DNA of 64,000 nucleotides from Loripinus fragilis (lineage: Eukaryota; Mollusca; Bivalvia; Lucinida; Lucinidae): assembly GCA_964019695.1 (NCBI GenBank), contig OZ026515.1, positions 137,335,049 to 137,399,048 on the forward strand, read 5' to 3'. Position numbers and translations under genes: made by a program. Below, piece by piece: positions 24,746 through 36,700 of the stretch (position 1 is its first letter; each line of letters begins with the position of its first letter). The notes beneath the pieces were generated by a model. It was not told the origin of the DNA. It saw nothing but the letters and a program-made list of their open reading frames with translations, and did not search any database.

Positions 24746-27700
24746 CATTGTGTATTAGAGATAGTGAGAGAATATTTAAGCACAATCTTACAAGCTTTCG
24801 TCGTGTGCAGCTGTTTCATTGTGATCGAAACGCCCAGATTCATGGATAAGTTTGAAGACATAGTCAAAGACTTTTTTTATTTTCTTCCAAGCTCAAGTCT
24901 TCTGATCCGTGTAAGAGGATGTTACAGAGATGATCAGACATTAGTGCGATGACAGATATATAGCTAGTACCAGGAAAGATGATTTGTGAGATTTCTTTAA
25001 GCATTGTTCGTCGCTGAGGCTCGTATCGAGGGCAATAGAGAAGGAAATGGGAGGTCATTTCTGGTATATCATCACAAGTTACATTTTCGCAATAAGCTGA
25101 TTGTATAATATTATATCGGAATAGATGACGTTTTAGATGACTGAGTCCAAGGCGTATCCTACAACGATTAACGGTATGCCAACCATGGCCATGAGAATAG
25201 AGCTTTTTACTTTTATTGGGTCCATATAACCGTTTCAGTTTGTCCTTTAAATGTTTATACTGTCAGATGTTTTCAGTTCCAAAGACAAGTTGTTCCATTC
25301 TCGTATCATTTAGTAGATTGGAAAGAGTATGGGAGATATGCCTTCTCCCTGTCTGACTCCTAAGCAACAGGTGAAATCACTACTTACGCGATTATCAAAC
25401 TTTACTCTTGACTTTAAATTTTTATAATAAAATGGATATCAAAACATAAAACCCACACAATAATGGGACCAAAAATAAATAATGAATCACCAACAACAGA
25501 ACCTCCGTTTCAATCCAGCATTGTGATAACAACATACCTATCAATTGTATAACCCGCAACTTCATATTCTGGTTTTTCACATCCTTGGTTACATTTGTCG
25601 TAAATCGTTGTCTTTGATCTACAAAACAACAATAATGAAAAACATTTAAAATTCCAGATGTACAAAATGCACCAAACTACGTCACTGGCAGGTGTTAATA
25701 AAACATACCGTCCGGAGGATCCAGAGTGGGACCGGACCCCTCCATGGAAAATCACAAGTGGCTATATGAGCCGCGACATGAGATTTTCAACAATGTAGTA
25801 TGTGCGACCGGTAAAGGTTCAGACAAGCCTGCGCATACGCGCAGTCTGATTAAAGCTTTTGCTAGTCCTTTAATGAGTGTTGAGCTACTGACCGAACATT
25901 ATTTGGAGTTTCTAAGATTAAAAGGACACTGCACAGGCTCTTCTGAGTCTAGACTTTTCAAAATTCCATATTGTTGGAAACCACGTGTCACGGCTCGATA
26001 ATGTTTCCTTTGAAATACTGGTATGGACACCCTCGAGAAGCTATTGGTTCCAATTGATTCTGAAGGGAGGTCCCTTCGACCCTTTATAAAATACGTAAAT
26101 GGCAGGACTTTAGTTAAGAGTGCGTAACGAAAATTTAATTTTGTTATTTCTCAACCAAAACATATGTTGTGGGTGCTCAAAAGAACCGTCTCAGTTAGAC
26201 GGTTCTTTGGAGCACCCAAAACATATGTAAACAAGAAATATCACAGTCACGTGACGAATGCCCCCAAAGGAATTGGTCAAGCATAAGACACATTTGAGGA
26301 AAGTTAGCTGTAATATAGGAGATATGCTCCAGACACGATAAACCTAGAAATGAGGAAAGAAGTCAATGTCAAGGTCAAAGTGACCCAAAATGGTATGCAC
26401 CACTCCACCATCCCAAGAGGAATAAACACACCAGATTTCAAATTCCTACATCAAATAATATAGGAGATATACTCTAGACAGGATTGTTCTAGAAACTAGG
26501 TCATAGGTCAAGATCACAGTGACTGCGACACATCAGCATCTAAAGATGTATTCATACAGCAAATTTGGGATTCCTATCTCAAATAATATAAGAGATATGT
26601 TCTGGACACGATTATTCTGCAAACAAGGTCTGGGGTCAAGGTCAAAGTGACCCAAAAATGGTATGTGACACTCCACCATCCAAAGCTGCATCCACCCACC
26701 AAATTTGGGATTCCTACCTTTAATAATATAAGAGATATGCTCTGGACATGATTTTTCTAAAACTAGGCCAGAGGTCAAGGTCACAGTGACCTGTAAATGG
26801 TACAAGACACTCCACCATCCCAAGATGCATTCACACACCAAATTTGGGATTCCTATCTCAAATAATAAAAGAGATATGGTCCTGACACAATTATTATTAC
26901 CACTAGGTCAGAGGTCCAGGTCACCGTGACCCGTAAATGGTACAAGACACTCAACCATCCCAAGATGCATTCACACACCAAATTTGGGATTCACCTCTCA
27001 AATAATATAAGAGATATGCTCCTGACACAGTTATTATTAAAACTAGGTTAGAGGTCAAGGTCACAGTGGCCCAAAAATAATATGTGAGACTCCACCATCC
27101 CAAGATGCATATACATACAAAATTTGGAATTCCTACCTCAAAGAATATAAAAGATATGCTCCGAACACAAAAAATCTTAAAACTAGATCAGAGGTCAAGG
27201 TCACAGTGACCCGAAATGGTATGTATGACACTTTGTCATCTCAAGATGCATTTAGACACCAAATTTGGAATTCCTATCTGAAAGAATATAGGAGATATGC
27301 AACAGACTCGATGTAGTTTCTAGAAATTAGGTCAGAGGTCAAGTTCAAGGTCACAGTGACCCAATTGTGGTATGCGACACTTCCCCATCTTAAAATGCAT
27401 TCACACACAAAATTTGAGATTCCTACCTCAAATAATATAAGAGATATGCTCCGGACACGATTATTCTTAAAACTAGGTCATATGTCAAGTTCAAGGTCAA
27501 AGTGACCCAATTATGGTACGCGACACTTCGTCATCTCAAGATGCATCATCACACCAATTTTGAGATTCCTAGCTCAAATATTATTAAAGATATGCTCCAG
27601 ACACGATTATTCTAATAACTAGGTCAGAGTTCAAGGTCAAGGTCACAGTGACCTGAAAATGGTATGTGACACTCCGCCATCCCAAGATGCATTAACACAC

Positions 27701-30700
27701 CAAATTTGGAATTGCTATCTCATAGAATATAGGAGATAAGCACCAGACTCAATGCAGTTTCTAGAAACTAGGTCAGAGGTCAAGTTGTTTCTAGAAACTA
27801 GGTCAGAGGTCAAGTTCAAGGTCACAGTAACCCAATTATGGTACGCGACACTTCCTCATCCCAAGATGCATCCACACACCAAATTTGAGATTCCTACCTC
27901 AAATATTATAAGAGATATGCTCCGGACACAATTATTCTAAAATCTAGGTCAGAGGTCAAGGTCAAGGTCACAGTGACCCGAAAGTGGTACGCGACACTCC
28001 GTCATCCCAAGATGCATCCACACACCAAATTTGGAATCCCTACCTCAAAGAATATAGGAGATATGAACCGGACACGAAGCGGGACGGACACACGGACGGA
28101 CGGACGGACAGTGCGATTACTATATGCCCCCCAAAGTTCCTTTGGGGGCATAAAAATGATGAGTTAGGAAATATTTACAATTATATGCTGCAAATTTTTA
28201 CTTATCTAAACCTGTGTGATGGCACCAGCGTCCCACTCCCCTTGACGGACGTTTCTGGATTCGCGCATGCATGCAGTAGTTATTTATCAAATGCTTTTGC
28301 TCTTAGACAATAAAAGATAACGAATGGATCCTAAAACCCTGAAACAAGTCACAAGAATTCGGATCTCCTTAATATTAGGGTTTACAATGTCAACATATTC
28401 ATAGGAGCCATGGTGGATCCAGAGAGGGGGACAGGGGGTTCGGACCCCCCCCCCCCCCGATAAATCACAAAAATATAGGGTTTCTTAGAAAGACTGGTAT
28501 GGCTCCATTGGAAAATCACAAAGTTGCCAAGCCATTTAAATGGCGTTTCGCTGGCGGGCCAATGATGGCCCGCTTATAGTGGTATTAGACTCCTCTCTTC
28601 TCAACTAAAAAAATACACAAAAAACGTTGTTTGTGTTAGACCCACTCTGGCAAAACTTTCTGGACCCGCGCATGGGATCATCATTTGAACACACTTTGTT
28701 AGGCCCATATGTCTAATATTATAGAGGGGCACAGTGGCTGGGTTGGAAGTGCATTAGGCTGGGGATCAGAGGGTTTCTAGTTCGAGACTCACTGGAGTTT
28801 TTTAAGAAATTATTTCAATTTTTGGAATGTCATGGAATCATGAAGACTTCGGGTCTCTTGCAAAGTAAGTGAAGCCTTAAGGGATTCACGTTAACTATGC
28901 AAGAGACCCGACGTATTCATGATTCCATGAAAATTCAAAATATGAATTTATTGCTTATATTTACATTTTATTTAAATGACTAAATTATAAAAAATATTTT
29001 TATCTAGGAATTAAAACAGTTTTGTATTTAAAATGCAATTGTATAAATGGTTTATTCGGAGTGTAAAATGGAAGAGTGGAACATCCAGCTTGAACACGGA
29101 CAGCCAATGGAGCAAACAAGAGGCTTGCTTAGCACGTGCGACTCGGGTGTGGCTCGCTGTCAATCACAATACCAGTGTCACTTATGGCGAATGAGTTCGA
29201 TGTTCGAAGGCAAATGAGCTTGCCAGCTGTCAATAAAAGTTGTGTAATTCATGAGGCTATGAGCGGTTGCAAAAATATAAATGATTTCAAAATGTAAATA
29301 TAGTGTTGTATATTTGACCAAAACACTTTATCAACTACATAGTTATAGCCCAGGAAGACGAAAAAAGTATTGACTGCAGCGTAAAATATCAACATAAAAA
29401 ACAGACCCATGGTGCATGGCCTTTTAGTTCCGGAGATGGTGAAATTTGATTACTTTTACCTAACAACGTATGGGAGCAAAAGTGTGTGAGTATGATCAGG
29501 AAATATCACAATTACACACTGCAGACCAACCAAAGGCACCATGAGGAAGAGCCACAAAACACTAACAGTCGCAAGGCATAAGGAAGACAATTAAAGTACA
29601 GCAACTAGCTCTCTCTTCCCCATGAAGCTGATTACATATCTAGAGAGGCACTAAGGACTGCATAAGAAACCAAGGACCAAACACAGAAACTGCACAAACG
29701 ACGGGAGCAACAATAAACAATCAGAACTACTGCTTTAAAACGAATTAATAATTCCTACTCAACCGATAGCTACTTCCCTTTGGAATATAGGTCAGCCATC
29801 TTGATGGTCAAAAATCAATTTGACAGCTAGGCAAAAAATAGAAATACCTATTTTTCTAAAAACCTCTGTATCCTTGTGCCGTGACAGTTGCAATAATTAA
29901 TTCAAAAATGGATTTAAAAAATAAACATGTTATGTTTAACATAATAAAATAGTCCTGCCGAGTAAAAAATATATATTTACTATTTTTCCACTATATCGTC
30001 TATTTTTTTTTTTTGACCCACCACATGGCTGACCATTTTTACAAAGGAAAGTAACAATTGGTTGAGTGGAAACTATGAATAGCGGTCTAAGACACTGGGG
30101 TCTTAAATGCTTTTTACTTTAAAAATCTTCGGCCTATATTCTAGATATGTTGTTTGTTAAACACAAAATTGTTTAGCTCGCATAGTGGCCTCCTAACGTA
30201 TGCAATATATTATTGCAGATAAACGATAATTAAATTAGCACACTATGATGAAACAAAGAAAATTACTCGTGACTAACAGATAGTCTGAGCTGAAGACGAC
30301 CTTAAGTTGAGCCAAGGTGGGCCCACTAAAAGACAACCAACTGTTGAAAGCTTTACGTCAGGACCGTCATTGAGTCTGAGGCCCGGCCTTCCATCGTGAA
30401 ATAAGGAGGAAACCACTGCTATAAACCGTGATTGGGTTTACAACCGGATAAGCAGACTTTCGAAAGATATCCATGTTATGCAATGTATCTATTTTTTATA
30501 ACGTTCGATTATCTTTTAGAATTGATCACCAAAATTTGGCTTTCCAACAATTCTTTTTAATTTTTAAGCTAAATCCACATAAAATATCAGCTCTGATATG
30601 CCCTGGTGCAGAAGACCTTTAAACCAGTATTATATTTAACAAACAACTCCGAGTGTCTGTGATAGAATTTAGAACATGCTTTACGAATAGTGTTATATTG

Positions 30701-33700
30701 ATAACCTTGTTCTAATAACTTCAGCAATATCTTAATGATGTGATATGAACAATAAAGTCGTATCATACGAAGGATAATCCTATAAAATTTGATTTAAATT
30801 GAACAATCGTTCGTTGAACAAAAGTGTGGTTGCAATCCAATGACAGCTACATTGACTGAGAGACCAAAGGTCAACTATGATATTTGGCGATTTCCTGGCC
30901 CCGAGGTTATAAAAATGTCATGCTCTACTGAACTGAGCATGAAATTTCACCTGCTCAACAAAGCTACAATGCTGACAAATGAATACTTTTCTTGCTTTCA
31001 AACTATCCGTTGATGTTTTTATAATGCTACTAAATGATAAAAATTGCCTTTTAAAATTTATGAGCATTATGAAGTTCGTGCTCTGTTGACTTGAGCATGA
31101 TAAAAGCTTTATTACCTCGAGGCCTGATGTTAATGTCCCATCAGGTTAAGTATAACTTGCATCTATAATGACTTAAATGTAATAGCCGCTCTAATTAGGT
31201 GTGTTACCCAACACTTACAGGTTATACAGGTTGATGTGCCGTCTCAGATACTTTACCTGTATTCTGGTTATAAGGGGTGTGAGCTACCTGTGAACAAAGC
31301 CTTTGTCGCTTATGGCATGATCTTTTGAGCTCAAATGCATGCTTTACTAATATGCACCACTGCACTTGCCATAAAGACCTTGAACAGATAAGTTCTATAC
31401 TTTCTGTGGAGCTCATATTCAATATATTATATATATATTATTTTTCCAGGTATGTACATATTGTATTCCATAGTTTTGTATTAGGAAATATGTGAATTGT
31501 ATTTTGTAAAGTATCGCTGTAATGTGATTTTGTCAATGAAACTGCAAGATTTCTGAATATTTCATAAATTCGACCCATTATCCTGCTGAATGTTAACTTG
31601 TCTTGGCAGCCAAATTCCTATTTCAATTCCTATGCCTGGTACATTATTCGCTACCTGTTTCACCATATGGAATCTGGACTGGGTACACTCTTTGGAAGCA
31701 TCTCTACGAGACGTTTTCAATGAGTTCACATAATCTATGTTCTTGGATGATAACACTAGGTTTTAGGGTATGCGTTGCAAAGGCCAATGTTGTAGGCACT
31801 TGCCATAAAGACCTTGACCAGATAAGTTTTATACTTTCTGTGAAGCTCATATTTAATATATTTTATATATATTATTGTTCCAGGTTCCGGGCTAGTTGAT
31901 GCCATGGCTGCTGCTTATTATTAAAACATATATTGGCTATATCTGAGTTGTAATCGTCATTGTGAAGGACCGATCTCACGACCGGTGACATAAAAATCAT
32001 AGAACATAATTTGCGGAACCAACATCCCAAATGCTACATACTTAGACCCAGTTTGATTCCGGGGAAATAGATATTAAAACATGTTTACGTACTTTTTAAC
32101 TTATTGACATAGCAGGTATTTTTCATGTGTCCTAGACTATACTGTCATTTTAATTGTCTCAATTAGTAAATGTCCAGTGTGACATTTGACTTCAGTTAGC
32201 CTTGTACTTAATGTGAAAAATGTTTAAAGTACAATTGATCCGCGGCTGATATGAATGGCCTTGACTGAAAGATCACTGGTCAATATTAACCTTGGCAATA
32301 ACATATTAACATTAACTGAAAGCTTGACTTTTCAAGATTTTTCCCACTTTAATACATCAGATCAACAAATGAGCCGCAACATAATATTTCCAACAATGTG
32401 GTATATGCGACCAGCAAAGCCTCAGATCAGCCTGCGCATACGCGCAGTCTGATCAGAGCCTTTGCTTGTCGCTTGAATATTCTATGACTGTTAAGCTACT
32501 GGCTGAACATCATTTGAGGTTTCTCATGATGCAAAGGCTCGTCTGAGTCTACACTTGTCAAAATGCCACATTGTTGGAAATCATGTGTCACGGCTCAAAT
32601 GTGACCTTGCCGTAGAGTTGGTAATGGGAAATCTAGGATCCTCTTATAAAAGTAATGGTAGTACCCATATCCAAAATGCACCGTAATATAGCCGAAGATC
32701 ATTGGCTTTATGATTCCAATGCACAAGAGGTGTTTTGTGTTTATTTTACAAATTTGAAATTGGTTTTACTCATTTATTCTCATTATAGTCTGTAATAATT
32801 AGTTTATATAGGTTAAAATGACCTCGAGAAATACGTAATCACCAAGAAAATAGCTCTTAATTTCATTCGCTGATTTCAAACAGTCTCTGGAGACTAGTAG
32901 TCAAATTTAAAGCGTTTGAACATGCTGTCTGTAAGAAATGTTTTGAATCGGCCTCCAATTATTTCTATTCAAGAGATGAAGTTTTTCGCCCAGAACCTAA
33001 TATTAATTGTACATATTAAATAATTAAAGTGTGTTCTATTAGAAAACAAAGTCATTCATTTGGATATTTTTTGTGGAAACAATTTGAACACCGTTAATAA
33101 ATACATTGTCTATGTAAATGCCTTAGATGAAACCAACATTTCTAGCTGCTTGCATTTCTCGATGCAAAACCTTGAAGTGGCATGTGATCTAGACCTCGCC
33201 TCTGGGCGGAGTAACGTCAACGTCAGTAAATAACTGTCTTTTTTTATTATCGAAGTTTCCAAAAGTGATGTAATCCACATATCGTCACGACGCAATGTAG
33301 GCTCCCTGGCTGTTCCAAATGACACCGTTACAAATAAAATAGTTTATTTTATAAGGATAACTAGCGGACATTGTTGGAAGATAATTAATACAATTTAATT
33401 GACCATCTATAATATAAATATAAGAATTGAAATTCATGTTTTAAGCTTGTTTGAAAAACATTAGTTTTTGTATTGTCTGTGAAGCCCTAAGTGCTTCTCG
33501 GAAACATTAAAAATGCTAATGTTTTTCACCATCCAGTGCAAGTCCAGTGGTTTACAGATTCCATGGCAACATTAAACTGCGTGCAAAATACATGAATGCA
33601 AAATTTGGTGATCAGTTTTATCGGCGATAACTACTTTAAATGTATAAGAAATCGATTTGGCTGTGAGTTTTGAAAACTTGTTTTTCACAATTCTTCCAGG

Positions 33701-36700
33701 ACAGCCTTAACATGGACTACCCACTTGGGCACTTGTACTGTTTAACTTATAAGGCCCATTTGTCAAGCAAAGCGCATAAAATCTGTTTTTCATTTGAATA
33801 ATAGCTTGGTTGTTCCGTTTAATTAAACAGAAAAGTAAACACTTAAATACGCGTTTTCATAAAAGATACACCAGTTTTAGCTCTTAAAATCATTTAAAGG
33901 GGGTGGGCGTGTATTTCGGGACAACGTGTCATGGCTAGAAGTTCTATGGGTTCACGTGGAACAAGAGCAAATGCGATTTCTGAATAATCAAGAAAACGGA
34001 CCATTTACAAAAAGTGAGAGCCTACAAATATCAAAACAGAAACCTGGATTTATTGACTGTTCACGAGAAATTAATGAATATGTTACAATTCCCACGCCCC
34101 AATTAGCACAGGCATAAGCATTATTCTGCATTGATATCCATGAAATATTACTCCATCAATATGCATATTTCGGGACCTTTGTATACGGGAAATCCCTAAA
34201 CGGGTACTTTTACAAACAGCGAAGACCCAAATGAAATGCACTTATAATAATAGCACAATACTGCATTTCATCAGGGTTTACTCTGTTTGTTGAAGTAAAA
34301 AAGATCTTCAGACAAAATAATACAATAGCTTTATGATAAGTATAAACTGACACCCCTAGATACGTACAATGGACTATCCCAAGTTATTTGTATCAAACTA
34401 GAAAGAAGCATCCATAATATACAAAGGGTTAATATTTTTTAGATGAATATAAAACTGATACAAATCTGTGCACATATTTTTTCTAGATTTAGACAACTTT
34501 ATGCCACCTTAAGCTCATTCGTCATTTAATTGTGGCCCCTGGATAACGTCAAAAGCTTGTTTCTCAGCATAGCGGTCACTGGGTCGATTTTCAACCAGAT
34601 TTTATAACTGTATGCTTGTGACAAGATCTTGATTGCAAGTGCTGGCCGTCATTTTCTGATTATTCACCTTGCTTTGTGGCCATTGACTTGTGTCTTAAAG
34701 CTGCATACTCTGTAACTATGAACATTTTTCAAAAAAAAAATATTTTCTTTTTAAATCATTTGTAAAAGTAGAACAAAGTTATGTTGTCACAATAAATCTA
34801 ATTTCTACAGCTGAAAACTGCATGGAAAAGTGAATTATCTTATAAAAACAGGTGTATTTTCTCTTGTTTGTAATTATTTGCGTCCCTCCAATAATTCTAG
34901 ACAGTTAATTTTTAACATAAATGCTGTTGTTTTGGCACTAATAATTTGCTAATTATTACGAAAAAGGTAAAATGTATACCTGAATTTTAGTATTTTTACT
35001 TTGTTCTTGAAAAATAGAAACATTATCTTTAAAATGAAAATATCAAAAGTTACAGATTATGCAGCTTTAAGTTGTTTATGTTGAATACAATAATAATTGC
35101 ACCATGCCATGACAAAATCGACAATGCATGTACGGTAAAACCTGTCTTAAGCGGCCACTTAAAAATAGACAAAATAAAGGCATGAATGATAAATGGTAGC
35201 TTAATGAAGGTCGAAAGTATTGCTGAATGCTCCCCTTGGAGCATTCTGTAATACTTTTGACCTGCAATAAGCGATAACTTGTCTTGAAAACTAATATTTG
35301 GTCTTCTTTAGTGGCCGCGTAAGACAGGTTGTACACCCAGGAAAGACTCAGATCAGTCTGGTCATCCCCATCTGAGCTGATGCATTTGTTTGTCTGAGTA
35401 TTTTCGTTACGGACAGCCACATTGTTTGCGGAAGTTTTAAGTTATAATTGTCAACCATTGGGCTATTATTAATCAAAATATCTTTGCTGGAATGACAACC
35501 CACCATTCTTGAATATTAATAAGGAGTGATGAACCTTGGGTAACATTATCATTTTACTTCCCTCACTGGTAAAGTTTGCATGTTTCGCCAACGTGCTTTA
35601 TTTATTTAAAAGTCATGTGTTATCCTTTGATACTAAAAGAGTGTCTGTCTAATTGAAACTAGTTTTCTCATAATATTGATACGGCTCTAAGCCTTTGTCT
35701 TGATATAATCCAAGTGCTAGTGCCATGAAAGGTCATTTGACAAGATGAGCCCCAAATGTTTGCGAAATGTCATTTCGTTAAATGTTGTTTCACATTGGTG
35801 AAAGGTGAACAGGTTTATTAACTTTTCGAGAAAAGAGTACAGATTCGGTTTTATTAGGGTTGAAAGTGACAAGTCATTTTGAAGCCCATTCATAGAGATT
35901 GGAATCAAAGAGAGTAGATGACAGAATTGGGTTTTCTACTACAATGTAAAGACTTGTGTCGTCAGCAAAGAGTCTTAGATGTATATAAGGAAAAGACGAG
36001 GGCCTAGTAAAGGTCCTTGACGTACGCTTGCTTTTATAGAAGTCCAGCGTGAAGAACCTTCAGGCAAGACTACTCTCTGTTTTTTATCTTTCAAGTAGTC
36101 TGTAAACCACATTACATTTGATTATGATGTTATTCCAACTGTCTTAAGGTTATATATAAGACCTTTATGCCAAACCCTATCAAAGGCTTTACTTATATCG
36201 TAGAAATAGCATAGACTGTTTCCTTCATCTAGAGCTTTGCAAATGGTATTACATGTATAGATATATACAGCTGCTTTCCCAAAATTTTTATAGATAGCGA
36301 TTTTTTCATAATTATTTACATACCCTATACTTGTTTGCGTGTTTGTTATAAACATATGCTTTGTTTGATGTATGATTTTTTCTGCCAATACACGAACAAT
36401 ATATCTGGTTAAAGTGAGTAACAATATTGATTGTTTTAGGAGATTTTTTGTATCAAGTTTTAACTTCTGAAAAAGTAGTATATATTTTTAGTAAATCAAA
36501 GTTGCTTATCAAAACTCCATTTCAAATTAAGTACTAATAAGGAGAGCAGCAAAGAACACTGTGTTGTCATCTATATTGTCATGTGTACCAAGCATTGTGA
36601 ATATACTTTGAGAATTGAAGCTATCGAGTGTATCAACAACGAATCACTTGATTGACTTGGGTGTATGTGCACTAGCCGGTTGTACAAATTTTATAACTTA

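Noticed and set aside
24469..24867. Long frames on both strands (Ser/Leu- and Arg/Glu-rich)
   Set aside because: They are produced by the GT and GA microsatellites.
26318..28060. CRISPR-like array of repeated units
   Set aside because: Units are about 140 bp, diverged along their whole length, without constant repeats and unique spacers; the setting is a eukaryotic intron. It is a minisatellite.
27752..28313. Plus-strand frames across the minisatellite
   Set aside because: The same peptide words repeat because the DNA is a tandem array; no domain, and the frames break from unit to unit.
28725..28798. Functional tRNA gene
   Set aside because: A and B box likeness is present, but acceptor and anticodon stems do not pair and no tRNA identity emerges; a SINE head fits better.
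31364..31884. LTR pair of a small retroelement
   Set aside because: The repeats lack TG...CA ends, and there is no primer site or coding between them.
33110..33325. Missing FAM20-like exon in the large intron
   Set aside because: I first read a weak NAE-like segment here, but it holds a stop and poor donors. The exon at 25538-25618 fits motif, phase and splice sites.
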